A DNA stretch of 64,000 nt from Bacteroidota bacterium (GTDB lineage Bacteria > Bacteroidota > Bacteroidia > 2-12-FULL-35-15): the NCBI GenBank assembly GCA_025963725.1, contig JAOQAE010000006.1:806001-870000 (forward strand), read 5' to 3'. Each line of letters opens with the position of its first letter. Position 1 is the first letter of the stretch. A program made the translations under genes and the position numbers. Under the pieces are notes generated by a model. That model did no database searches, was not told where the DNA came from, and saw only the letters and a program-made list of their open reading frames with translations. Positions 27,805 through 36,036 of the stretch are shown here, piece after piece.

Positions 27805-30129
27805 ATGAAAAAATTACTTACTCCGATACTTTTCCTGCAGGCCATAGGTTCATTATTTGCCCAAAGCTCTTATTTAAAGGGACGGATCTCCGATTCCAAA
27901 ACAAAGGAAACGATCGTTGGCGCCAGCGTGGTGATCGACGATTCCACGGGAACGGTGACCGATATTAACGGCGATTATTTTACAAAGACCACCGCCGGAA
28001 AGCACAAGGTTGAATTCAGGTTTGTGGGATATAAAACACAGTCGGTAACAGTTGATGTGCCCGCCAACGACACGGCAAAACTAACTCCCATGCTTGAGGC
28101 CGATTCGCGGCAGCTCGATGTGGTGGTGGTTTCGGCGGGCCGCTTCGAGCAGAAGTTAGGAGAAGTAACTGTATCGATGGAAGTGCTGCGGCCTTCCCTC
28201 ATCGAAAATAAAAATGCAAGCTCCATCGAGAACATCATGGAGCAGGTGCCCGGCGTGAACATGATCGACGGGCAGGCAAACATCCGAGGCGGCAGCGGCT
28301 TCAGCTACGGCGCAGGAAGCAGGGTGCTGCTCATGGTGGATGAAATGCCCATGCTTACCGCAGATGCGGGCGATGTAAAATGGAGCTTCCTCCCGATCGA
28401 GAACTGCGAGCAGGTGGAAGTGATCAAGGGCGCATCATCGGCGCTGTTCGGATCATCCGCTCTTAACGGCGTGATCAACTTCCGCACAGCCTACGCGAAA
28501 GATGAGCCGGAAACAAAGATCATTTTTAACGGCGGCTACTACGACCGCCCCAAACGCGATGAGCTGGTATGGTGGCAGGATGGCAATCCTACCTTCGGCG
28601 GGATCAACTTCTATCACGGACAAAAGGTAAAGCAGCTCGACGTTGTGATCGGCGCCAACATTTTTGACGACCGCGGATACCGCGAGCTGGAAACAGAGCA
28701 GCGCTACCGTGCGAATGTGAACCTGCGTTACCGCTTCAAAAAGATCAAAGGACTTTCAATTGGCGTAAATGCAAATACGATCCGCACACAGGGCGGCCTG
28801 TTCCTCATCTGGCAGGATGCCGACAGCGGCGCTTATCGTCCCTCCGGCGGCGACCTCAGCCATTACACCACGTACAGGAGCAATGTGGATCCGTTCATTA
28901 CCTATTACACCTCATCCGGCGCGCGTCACTCGCTGCGCGGGCGCTTCTTCCGCACCAAGAACCTGAACAACACCGACCAGGAATCGACCGCCGATGTTTA
29001 CTATGGCGAGTACCAGTACCAAAAGCATTTTAAGAACGACTTCACCTGGACCACCGGGCTTGTTTACAATTACAACGAAGTGCATTCGGGCGCACTATAC
29101 GGAGTTCATTTCAGCAATAATGCTTCGGCATATCTTCAGCTTGATAAGCGTTTCTTTAAAAAGCTTTCTGTTTCCCTCGGTGTGAGAGGCGAATACTTCA
29201 AAACAGATACGCTGGAAACACGCGAGAATGTGTACCTCCTGATGGATGAATCAAAGCCGATCGCAAAGCAATCGAAGGTAAAGCCGGTTGCCCGCCTGGG
29301 GCTTAATTACCAGCTTGCGGCCTCTACATTTGTGCGCGCTTCCTTCGGACAAGGCTTCCGCTTCCCGAGCGTTGCGGAGCGCTTCATTAAAACAAGCGCC
29401 AGCGGCCTCGACCTTTACCCGAACGACAGCCTGCAGCCTGAAAGCGGCTGGAGCGCAGAGATCGGCATCAAGCAGGGCGTGAAGATCGGCGAATGGAAAG
29501 GCTTTATCGACCTTGCTGTTTTCCAGACGGAATACCACAACATGATGGAGTTCACCTTCGGGCAATATGGCCCCGTAGTGCCGCCATACAACACACCGCA
29601 GGCGCTCGGGCTCGGATTTAAATCGCAGAACATCGGCAATACAAGGATCACCGGCGCGGAGGTCTCCATCATGGGACAAGGCAAAATAGGCCCCGTAACA
29701 ATGACGGCGCTGATGGGCTATACTTACATCAAGCCGATCCAGATCGATTACGACCTTGCGCAGGACAGCGCCAAAGGTGCCACTTATGAGAACATCCTCA
29801 AGTACAGGTACGAGCATACTGCCAAAGCCGATGTAGAGCTGAGCTATAAAGGATTCAGCTTCGGCGCCAGCTGCAGGTACAACAGCTTTATGAAGAACAT
29901 CGACCGCTTTTTCCTCGATGAGGCATCAGGGATCAAAGGCGTAAAAAAATACCGTGAGAAAAATAAGAACGGCGATACCGTTTTTGACGGGCGCATTTCT
30001 TACCAGGTAACAAAAACAATAAAGGTGGGCTTTATCGTGAACAATGTTTTCAACCATGAATACGTTGGCCGTCCTGCCGACATGCAGCCTCCACGCTCGT
30101 ATGCAGTGCAGGTGAGCCTTAAATTTTAA
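27805..30129 (+). CDS. TonB-dependent receptor with carboxypeptidase-like domain
   Basis: 774 residues from ATG 27805, which gives a clean signal peptide (MKKLLTPILFLQAIGSLFA-Q); an in-frame ATG at 27778 would add nine residues. A CarboxypepD-regulatory-like domain (about 22-100, LKGRISDSKTKETIVGASVV ... VEFRFVGYKTQSV) precedes the plug (about 120-230, with NIMEQVPGVNMIDGQANIRGG and EQVEVIKGASSALFGSSALNG), then a 22-strand barrel ending in YAVQVSLKF with terminal Phe. The substrate is not evident. The 3-hydroxyanthranilate dioxygenase gene starts 26 bases downstream; a functional link is not established. Confidence 0.92.
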   Translation: MKKLLTPILFLQAIGSLFAQSSYLKGRISDSKTKETIVGASVVIDDSTGTVTDINGDYFTKTTAGKHKVEFRFVGYKTQSVTVDVPANDTAKLTPMLEADSRQLDVVVVSAGRFEQKLGEVTVSMEVLRPSLIENKNASSIENIMEQVPGVNMIDGQANIRGGSGFSYGAGSRVLLMVDEMPMLTADAGDVKWSFLPIENCEQVEVIKGASSALFGSSALNGVINFRTAYAKDEPETKIIFNGGYYDRPKRDELVWWQDGNPTFGGINFYHGQKVKQLDVVIGANIFDDRGYRELETEQRYRANVNLRYRFKKIKGLSIGVNANTIRTQGGLFLIWQDADSGAYRPSGGDLSHYTTYRSNVDPFITYYTSSGARHSLRGRFFRTKNLNNTDQESTADVYYGEYQYQKHFKNDFTWTTGLVYNYNEVHSGALYGVHFSNNASAYLQLDKRFFKKLSVSLGVRGEYFKTDTLETRENVYLLMDESKPIAKQSKVKPVARLGLNYQLAASTFVRASFGQGFRFPSVAERFIKTSASGLDLYPNDSLQPESGWSAEIGIKQGVKIGEWKGFIDLAVFQTEYHNMMEFTFGQYGPVVPPYNTPQALGLGFKSQNIGNTRITGAEVSIMGQGKIGPVTMTALMGYTYIKPIQIDYDLAQDSAKGATYENILKYRYEHTAKADVELSYKGFSFGASCRYNSFMKNIDRFFLDEASGIKGVKKYREKNKNGDTVFDGRISYQVTKTIKVGFIVNNVFNHEYVGRPADMQPPRSYAVQVSLKF

Positions 30130-30155
30130 TTCAGCATTTAAAAAAAAACAAACAC

Positions 30156-30695
30156 ATGACAGTACAGCGCCCTTTTAATTTTAAAAAATGGATCGATGAT
30201 AACCGGCATTTATTAAAGCCGCCGGTAGGCAATAAAGTGGTATATGAAAATACCGAGTTCATTGTAATGGTGGTTGGCGGGCCTAATTCACGCAAGGATT
30301 ATCACTTCAACGAAAGCGAAGAATTCTTTTACCAGCTGGAAGGCGATATTAAAGTAGGCATCCAGGAAGACGGGAAAGCGATAACGGTTGACATTAAGGA
30401 AGGTGATATTTTTCTTCTGCCCCCGCGTGTTCCGCACAACCCCATGCGCGGCCCCAATACCATCGGGCTTGTGATGGAGCGCAAGCGCAGGGAAGGCGAA
30501 GAGGACGGACTGATGTGGTTCTGCGAGCAGTGCAACGAAAAGCTGTTTGAACGTAAATTCAAGCTCACCAATATCATGACCCAGTTCCAGGAAACATTCG
30601 CCCTTTTCTACGGAAGCACCGAGCTGCGCACCTGCAAAAAATGCGGGCATGTGATGGAGCCGCCGGTTGCGCCAAAGGCGGAGAATACGCATTAG
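30156..30695 (+). CDS. nbaC: 3-hydroxyanthranilate 3,4-dioxygenase
   Basis: 179 residues, a cupin. Residues match the known bacterial enzyme: metal ligands His50, Glu56 and His94; substrate-binding Arg46, Arg98 and Glu108; and the C-terminal rubredoxin-like metal site Cys123, Cys126, Cys160 and Cys163 (CEQC and CKKC). The reaction opens 3-hydroxyanthranilate to 2-amino-3-carboxymuconate semialdehyde, a step of the kynurenine route to NAD or to tryptophan breakdown. No other kynurenine gene is in the window, so the pathway partners must be elsewhere. It follows the TonB receptor by 26 bases. Confidence 0.92.
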   Translation: MTVQRPFNFKKWIDDNRHLLKPPVGNKVVYENTEFIVMVVGGPNSRKDYHFNESEEFFYQLEGDIKVGIQEDGKAITVDIKEGDIFLLPPRVPHNPMRGPNTIGLVMERKRREGEEDGLMWFCEQCNEKLFERKFKLTNIMTQFQETFALFYGSTELRTCKKCGHVMEPPVAPKAENTH

Positions 30696-31044
30696 TCCGG
30701 AGTTGGTAGCGCTTAGTCCGGAGACGGTTAATAGTTCGATCGAGGCCTATTTTAAAAACTAAAGTTTTAAATTGTGCAGGATCAATTCCCCTCTTGAGAG
30801 GGGTTAGGGGTGTGTAAATAGAACCTGCTATCATTTATGAGATCCCGTGTCGTGGCACGGGATGACGTTCCCAACAGAAATTTACATAAATAGTAGACCG
30901 GATCCGTTATCCGTACATCAGTAAAGATTAGTAATTCGCAGCGTGAGATTGCTTCGTCGTACCTCCTCGCAATGACGTTGCTGAATGACAATTAGAACAA
31001 TTCGTAATTAGTACATTAGTAAAGATTCGTAATTAGCAGATGAC
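30696..31044. other. Intergenic spacer rich in short repeats
   Basis: 349 bases without a gene. It holds a direct repeat TTAGTCCGGAG (30692-30702 and 30713-30723), a palindromic family A copy (30788-30815), a hairpin ATCCCGTG/CACGGGAT (30842-30863) and GAGATTGCTT ... CTCGCAATGAC (30945-30976), whose 15-base core recurs inverted at 55846-55860. Two similar strings, GTAAAGATTAGTAATTCGCA near 30921 and GTAAAGATTCGTAATTAGCA near 31019, also occur. Confidence 0.7.
30788..30815 (+). repeat. Short palindromic repeat family A, copy 3
   Basis: CCCCTCT TG AGAGGGG stem followed by TTAGGGGTG, the same layout as the copies at 17561 and 58040. Confidence 0.75.
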
Positions 31045-31395
31045 ATGAATAAAGAAGAGCTCGACATAGAATTCGAAAAAGTAATGAAAGCCATGGCGCC
31101 GCAGTTCGGCGAAGAGATCGATGAGCAGGCGATCCTGTTCCTGATCGGCGTGCAGGAATTAGGCAAAGGAAAAATAAAGCTGAATAAGAATGAGAAGCTG
31201 GATGTGATGCATATTGCGATCTGCACCCTGCTTACGCCTTATGGATATTATGAGTACGAGGGCCTCGACAAGGACGGATGGCCGCACTGGAAAGTGAATG
31301 AAAAACTTCCGCCCCTAAGGCCAATGCAGCAGCAATTGCTCATTAAGCAGGCAATAGTGGAATACTTTAAAGCGAATGAATTGATGGATGAGTAA
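31045..31395 (+). CDS. Conserved hypothetical cytoplasmic protein
   Basis: 116 residues, no signal peptide or membrane helix. The order is an acidic N-terminal helix (EELDIEFEKVMKAMAPQFG), a helix with DEQAILFLIGVQELGKGKIKL, NEKLDVMHIAICTLLTPYGYYEY and a C-terminal helix (QQLLIKQAIVEYFKANEL). It looks like a genuine conserved small protein: codon use matches its neighbours and the start is well placed at ATG. I do not recognise the family and give no function. It converges with the lipoprotein gene that follows (the stops abut). Confidence 0.75.
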   Translation: MNKEELDIEFEKVMKAMAPQFGEEIDEQAILFLIGVQELGKGKIKLNKNEKLDVMHIAICTLLTPYGYYEYEGLDKDGWPHWKVNEKLPPLRPMQQQLLIKQAIVEYFKANELMDE

Positions 31396-31752
31396 TTATG
31401 GAACGAGCTTAACAGTCACTTCATTGGATTTTCCCGGCTCGTCAAGGCGGAGAACTCCTGTGCCCGTCTGAAAGCCTGTTTTAGTAACAGTCACATCAAA
31501 GATCGCAGGCAACTTCACTTCAAAGCTCGCATCACCGCCGCCATCCGTAACGTTATCGTAGGTAACATCACCACCTACCGAAGGGGCGGCAAGCTTAACC
31601 GTTGCGTTGGCTACCGGAGCGCCTGCATTATCGGTAACATGAACTTTACCATGACAGGTTTTGTCTTTTTTGCAGGAAGAGCTGCTGAATGCTGCGAACA
31701 GCATCACAAAAGCGCAGGCGAATGCAGAAAATTTAAGAGTAAAAGTTTTCAT
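31396..31752 (-). CDS. Lipoprotein with carboxypeptidase-regulatory-like domain
   Basis: 118 residues from ATG 31750-31752; the longer frame to 31953 overlaps the divergent cyclophilin promoter region and lacks signal character. MKTFTLKFSAFACAFVMLFAAFSSSSC ends in a lipobox-like SSSC (Cys27), followed by KKDKTC. The mature part is a single Ig-like beta domain (HVTDNAGAPVANATVKLAAP, ASFEVKLPAIFDVTVTKTGF, EVTVKLVP) of the carboxypeptidase-regulatory kind. Such lipoproteins are common surface proteins in this phylum; the role here is unknown. Confidence 0.75.
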   Translation of the reverse strand: MKTFTLKFSAFACAFVMLFAAFSSSSCKKDKTCHGKVHVTDNAGAPVANATVKLAAPSVGGDVTYDNVTDGGGDASFEVKLPAIFDVTVTKTGFQTGTGVLRLDEPGKSNEVTVKLVP

Positions 31753-31889
31753 GAGGATGATTTTATTGTTATAAAATACTGTTAATTTGCTCCTGTTAAA
31801 ACACTTCCGGAGAGGCTGAAATCCTCCGCAAGATAGTATAAACTCCCAAAGGATATTTATATTTACTAAAACAAATTTAATACAAAAAG

Positions 31890-32735
31890 ATGAAAAATAA
31901 AAATAAATATACGCTACCGGCGCTCCTGCTCCTTGTTCTGATCGCATTTTCATCCTTTGTGACCCTTCCGGGAAACGGCACCGGCGACATAAAGGTGGTG
32001 ATGGTCACCAACCGCGGCACCATTAAGATCAGGCTGTACAACGAAACGCCGCTGCACCGCGATAATTTTGTAAAGCTCGTGAAGGAGCATTATTTCGACA
32101 GCCTTCTCTTCCACCGCGTGATCCAGAACTTCATGATCCAGGGCGGCGATCCCGATTCAAAGCGCGCGCCGTTCGGCACACTGCTCGGCGACGGCGGACC
32201 CGCATACACCATTCCTGCAGAGTTCAACCAGAAGCTGTATCATAAAAAAGGAGTGCTGGCAGCTGCTCGCGACAGCGATTTTGAAAATCCTTCACAGGCT
32301 TCTTCCGGCTCGCAGTTTTACATTGTGCAGGGCCGCGTATGGACCGACTCTCTTTTAAAGATCCAGGCAAAGCGCATCACAAAATTAAAGCTGTTCAATG
32401 TGGTGATCAACCGCCCGGAGAATAAGGAGTACCGCGAAAGGTATATAAAGTACAACAAGGCGGAGCGGGTCGACAGCGTGAAATACATCTACGATATCAT
32501 CGATAAAAAAGTAGAGGCCGAGCTGCCGAATGTGCCGCTGTACACTTTTTCAGAGGAAGCAATAAAAGCCTACACCACCGTGGGCGGCACCCCGCACCTC
32601 GATTTCAGCTACACCGTTTTCGGGGAAGTGTACGAGGGGCTCGATGTGATCGACCGCATAGCAGCGGAAAAGACCGATAAAAATAACCGTCCGCTCGAGG
32701 ACATCCGCATTCAAAGTGTTTCAATAATTCAGTAA
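31890..32735 (+). CDS. Secreted cyclophilin-type peptidyl-prolyl isomerase
   Basis: 281 residues with a hydrophobic leader (about 5-25, LPALLLLVLIAFSSFVTL), so it is exported. The cyclophilin core contains FHRVIQNFMIQGGDP (about 75-89, with the catalytic Arg), SSGSQFYIVQG (about 137-147) and FGEVYEGLDVIDRIA (about 254). Between the two parts is an insertion of about 90 residues (TKLKLFNVVINRPENKEYRE to FSEEAIKAYTTVGGTPHL) usual for Bacteroidota secreted PPIases. It probably helps folding of envelope proteins. PheS follows 12 bases after its stop. Confidence 0.92.
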   Translation: MKNKNKYTLPALLLLVLIAFSSFVTLPGNGTGDIKVVMVTNRGTIKIRLYNETPLHRDNFVKLVKEHYFDSLLFHRVIQNFMIQGGDPDSKRAPFGTLLGDGGPAYTIPAEFNQKLYHKKGVLAAARDSDFENPSQASSGSQFYIVQGRVWTDSLLKIQAKRITKLKLFNVVINRPENKEYRERYIKYNKAERVDSVKYIYDIIDKKVEAELPNVPLYTFSEEAIKAYTTVGGTPHLDFSYTVFGEVYEGLDVIDRIAAEKTDKNNRPLEDIRIQSVSIIQ

Positions 32736-32747
32736 CTTCGCGGCAAC

Positions 32748-33770
32748 ATGAAAGAAAAAATAAAAGAACTGATAGAGGAGATCGATTCATTCACCGCAAG
32801 CAGCAAGGAGCATGTGGAGGAATTCCGCATTAAGCTGCTGAGCAAAAAAGGCAAGATCAAAGAGCTGTTCGAGGAATTTAAAACAGTAGCTCCTGAAATG
32901 CGCAAGGAGATGGGGCAAAAGCTGAACGAGCTTCAGAACAAGGCCCAGGAAAAGCTAAGTCACCTTAAAGAGAAATTTGAAAGCAGCGACGATCCCGGCA
33001 GCTCGGAGCTCGACCTGAGCCTTCCGGCGGAAGCACTTGCCGTAGGCACCCGCCATCCCTTATCGATCGTACGCAACCAGATCGTGGAGATCTTTTCGAA
33101 GATCGGATTTACCGTTTCGGAAGGGCCGGAGATAGAAGACGACTGGCATAATTTCACCGCCCTCAATACGCCTGCCGACCATCCTGCACGCGATATGCAG
33201 GACACATTCTTTATCAGCGAGAACCCCGATATTTTACTGCGCACCCAAACATCATCGGTGCAGGTGCATGTGATGGAGAACAGCAAGCCGCCGATCCGCA
33301 CCATTTCACCGGGACGCGTATACCGCAACGAAGCTATCTCAGCACGCGCACACTGCCAGTTCCACCAGGTGGAAGGATTATACATTGACAAGAAAGTATC
33401 ATTCTCCGACCTCAAGCAAACGCTGATGTATTTTGCAAAGGAAATGTTCGGCGAAGAAACGCAGATCCGTTTGCGGCCATCCTTTTTTCCCTTCACGGAG
33501 ATCAGCGCGGAAATGGATATTTCATGCCCGTTCTGCAAAGGTGCCGGCTGCAACATCTGCAAAGGCGCCGGCTGGGTGGAGATCCTCGGCTGCGGCATGG
33601 TTGATCCGGCCGTGCTCGATAACTGCGGCATCGACAGCAGGCAATACAGCGGATTCGCATTCGGAATGGGTATAGAGCGTGTTACGATGCTGAAATACCA
33701 GGTGAAGGACCTTCGCCTGTTCTCGGAAAATGATGTACGGTTTTTGAGGCAGTTTAAGTCTGCGTTGTAG
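32748..33770 (+). CDS. pheS: Phenylalanyl-tRNA synthetase alpha chain
   Basis: 340 residues. The N-terminal coiled-coil arm (about 1-85, KEKIKELIEEIDSF ... EKFES) precedes the class II catalytic core: motif 1 region HPLSIVRNQIVEIFSKIGF, motif 2 with TSSVQVHVMENSKPPIRTISPGRVYRNE (split about 165-192) and HCQFHQVEGLYID, and motif 3 GFAFGMGIERVTMLKYQ (about 304-320). A zinc-finger-like insertion CPFCKGAGCNICKGAGW (about 260-276) is present. It charges tRNA-Phe together with PheT, which is not in the window. Confidence 0.96.
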   Translation: MKEKIKELIEEIDSFTASSKEHVEEFRIKLLSKKGKIKELFEEFKTVAPEMRKEMGQKLNELQNKAQEKLSHLKEKFESSDDPGSSELDLSLPAEALAVGTRHPLSIVRNQIVEIFSKIGFTVSEGPEIEDDWHNFTALNTPADHPARDMQDTFFISENPDILLRTQTSSVQVHVMENSKPPIRTISPGRVYRNEAISARAHCQFHQVEGLYIDKKVSFSDLKQTLMYFAKEMFGEETQIRLRPSFFPFTEISAEMDISCPFCKGAGCNICKGAGWVEILGCGMVDPAVLDNCGIDSRQYSGFAFGMGIERVTMLKYQVKDLRLFSENDVRFLRQFKSAL

Positions 33771-33784
33771 CAGTGACTATACCT

Positions 33785-34096
33785 ATGAACCGCCTCGAAC
33801 AACTCCTTCAAATGCTTCAGGAGGATCCTCACGATCCTTTCCTGAACTATGCGCTGGCGCTCGAGCTTGCAAAGGCAGGCGACATTGACGCGGCCATCGA
33901 CCGCATTGAAGGCATCCTGGCACGCGATGAAAATTACCTCGGCGCGTATTACCAGCTGGGAAAGTTCTATGAGCAGTCGCTGCAGCCTGAAAAGGCCATC
34001 CAAACGTACCAGAGAGGCATCGGGATCGCTAAAAAGCAGAACAACCGGAAAACACTGGGGGAATTGAATGAAGCACTATTGATGCTGGAAGATTAA
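33785..34096 (+). CDS. Small tetratricopeptide-repeat protein
   Basis: 103 residues from ATG 33785 (a GTG at 33773 would add four residues and starts three bases after the pheS stop). It contains two TPR-like helix pairs: NYALALELAKAGDIDAAIDRIEGILARDENYLGAYYQLGKFYEQSLQPEKAIQTYQRGIGIA, split across about 22-88, with typical W/A-G-Y-F-A spacing. No signal or membrane helix is present. Likely a protein-protein adaptor; the partner is unknown. It is cotranscribed with pheS judging by spacing. Confidence 0.82.
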   Translation: MNRLEQLLQMLQEDPHDPFLNYALALELAKAGDIDAAIDRIEGILARDENYLGAYYQLGKFYEQSLQPEKAIQTYQRGIGIAKKQNNRKTLGELNEALLMLED

Positions 34097-34119
34097 ATAT
34101 ACGGATCGCGAATTTGTAC

Positions 34120-35004
34120 TTACAATATAACGTTATCGATCAGCCTCACACTCCCTAATTTCAAGGCAATGCATGCCACAATGCTTTTTGCCTCCTTATA
34201 GTTACTTACTGGCTGCAATGTTTCCGCATCCACGATCTCGAAATATTCCAGCTGCATAAGGGGCTCTGATGTGATCTGCGCTTCGGCGAATGTTTTCAGC
34301 TCAGCTATGGAATGCTTTTCCTTCATTTCCTTCACGCTGAACAGTGTTTTTGCGATCAGGGGCGCCACCTTCCGTTCCGTTGCCGTTAAGCGCACGTTGC
34401 GGGAGCTCATGGCAAGCCCGTCGCTTTCACGCACAATGGGGCAGCCGGTAATTTCAACAGGGAGCCCCAGCTGTTGGGTCATGGAGCGGATAATAGCGAG
34501 CTGCTGGAAGTCCTTTTGCCCGAAATAGGCCCTGTTTGGCTTTACGATCCTGAACAGCTTGCTTACCACCTGGGCCACACCGTTAAAGTGCCCGGGACGC
34601 TGCGTGCCTTCCATTACCTTGTCGAGCTGGCCGAAATCCACCGTTTTTCCCCCCGTCCAGTCCTTATCCTCCACTTTCTGCCGTTTCAGCTCCAGTTCTG
34701 CCGCGCTGTACATTTCGCTCACAGGCGGAGCAAAAATAATGTCGCAATCCACGCTTTCGAGCATTTTACTGTCGTTTTCGAGGGTACGAGGGTACTTTTC
34801 AAGGTCGCCGGGGTCGTTGAACTGGGTGGGGTTCACAAAAATGCTGCAAACGGTAATATCATTGCTCTTTTTGCTGATCTTCACAAGGGCGAGATGTCCT
34901 TCGTGCAGGGCGCCCATGGTGGGTACAAATCCGATGGTTTTTTGCTGATCCTGAACAATATTCAGGTGATCCTGGAGTTCCTGTACCCGGGTGAAAATAA
35001 TCAT
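34120..35004 (-). CDS. panC: Pantothenate synthetase
   Basis: 294 residues. The ATP-binding HIGH-type motif is PTMGALHEGHLALV (about 28-41). Further family signatures are VNPTQFNDPGDLEKYPR (about 58-74), FGQKDFQQLAIIRSM (about 162-176) and the KMSKS-like SSRNVRLT (about 204). It joins pantoate and beta-alanine using ATP to give pantothenate for coenzyme A. It is divergent from the glycogen synthase gene; this order is one I associate with Bacteroidota genomes. panB and panD are not in the window. Confidence 0.96.
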   Translation of the reverse strand: MIIFTRVQELQDHLNIVQDQQKTIGFVPTMGALHEGHLALVKISKKSNDITVCSIFVNPTQFNDPGDLEKYPRTLENDSKMLESVDCDIIFAPPVSEMYSAAELELKRQKVEDKDWTGGKTVDFGQLDKVMEGTQRPGHFNGVAQVVSKLFRIVKPNRAYFGQKDFQQLAIIRSMTQQLGLPVEITGCPIVRESDGLAMSSRNVRLTATERKVAPLIAKTLFSVKEMKEKHSIAELKTFAEAQITSEPLMQLEYFEIVDAETLQPVSNYKEAKSIVACIALKLGSVRLIDNVIL

Positions 35005-35090
35005 GAAATTTAAATATTGTTAAGAAGTAACAAAATCAGCACTAACAGCGCTCTTTTTTCGATAAAAGAGGGCAAATCTAACGTTTAAAC

Positions 35091-35122
35091 TTTGAAATTC
35101 AGAAATTTTTTGCTTACTTTTG
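35091..35122 (+). promoter_or_regulatory. Bacteroidota promoter of the glycogen synthase gene
   Basis: TTTG (35091-35094), 20 bases, TACTTTTG (35115-35122). Both elements match the phylum consensus. The ATG follows at 35157. Confidence 0.6.
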
Positions 35123-35156
35123 TGTACTTTTTAAATCTCACCCTTAATTCGATCGT

Positions 35157-35987
35157 ATGAAGAAGAAAGCAAGAGTACTATTTGTATCACAAGAAGTTAC
35201 CCCCTATTTAGATGAAACCCCGATGAGCATCATCGGAAGGAAGTTGCCTCAGGGAATCCAGGAACGAGGAAAAGAGATCCGATTATTTATGCCGAAATTC
35301 GGCTGCATCAATGAAAGACGAAACCAGCTCCATGAAGTGATCCGTCTTTCCGGTATGAACCTTATCATTGACGATGCAGACCACCCACTGATCATAAAAG
35401 TTGCTTCCATCCAGGCAGCACGCATGCAGGTTTACTTCATTGATAATCAAGAGTATTTTGAGCGCAAGCATATTCTTACAGACAAAAAAGGCGATCATTT
35501 CGCCGATAATGATGAACGCGCGATCTTCTTCTGCCGCGGCGTGATCGAAACAGTTAAAAAGCTGGGCTGGGCACCGGATGTGGTTCACTGCCACGGCTGG
35601 ATGACAAGCTTAATGGCGCTTTACCTGAAAAAATCCTTCAAGGACAACCCTTTATTTGCCGAGACAAAGATCGTTTACTCGATTTACGACGACGAATTCC
35701 CGGGAGCCCTCAACAAGGATTTCGCTAAAAAAGTATTACACGAAGGCATTGAAAAAACAGATGTGGAATGGTATAAAAACCCTACATTTGTAAACGTCAG
35801 CAAAGCAGCGATCGACCTGGCAGATGCAGTGATCATTGCAAGCCCGAAGATCAACCCGGAGATCACAAAATATCTGAAAAAAGCAGGCAAGCCGGTTCTC
35901 GAGTACAAGGGAGCAGACGAATACATTGACGCTTACTCGGAGTTTTATGATTCTGTGCTTGAAGAAGTAGTTGAAATGGCTGACTGA
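35157..35987 (+). CDS. Glycogen/starch synthase, GT5 N-terminal domain only
   Basis: 276 residues, about half the length of a normal GlgA. It contains the GT5 amino-terminal Rossmann domain: LFVSQEVTPYLDETPMSIIG-region start (about 7-26), IRLFMPKFGCIN, and DVVHCHGWMTSLMALYLKK (about 140-158). The substrate-loop Lys of KxGGL is replaced by DETPMS, and the C-terminal ADP-glucose-binding half is absent. The short form next to panC and DUF4270 is, to my knowledge, widespread in Bacteroidota and annotated glycogen/starch synthase; whether it is catalytic is doubtful. It might act with another protein or have a new role. Confidence 0.85.
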   Translation: MKKKARVLFVSQEVTPYLDETPMSIIGRKLPQGIQERGKEIRLFMPKFGCINERRNQLHEVIRLSGMNLIIDDADHPLIIKVASIQAARMQVYFIDNQEYFERKHILTDKKGDHFADNDERAIFFCRGVIETVKKLGWAPDVVHCHGWMTSLMALYLKKSFKDNPLFAETKIVYSIYDDEFPGALNKDFAKKVLHEGIEKTDVEWYKNPTFVNVSKAAIDLADAVIIASPKINPEITKYLKKAGKPVLEYKGADEYIDAYSEFYDSVLEEVVEMAD

Positions 35988-36036
35988 ATAAAGTCAAAAA
36001 AGAAACAGTAATGCTGTTTTTTACAACGAATAAATT

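Noticed and set aside
31753..31953. N-terminal extension of the small lipoprotein up to 31953
   Set aside because: The extension has no signal character, whereas the internal Met starts a proper lipoprotein leader; it would also overlap the divergent cyclophilin gene.
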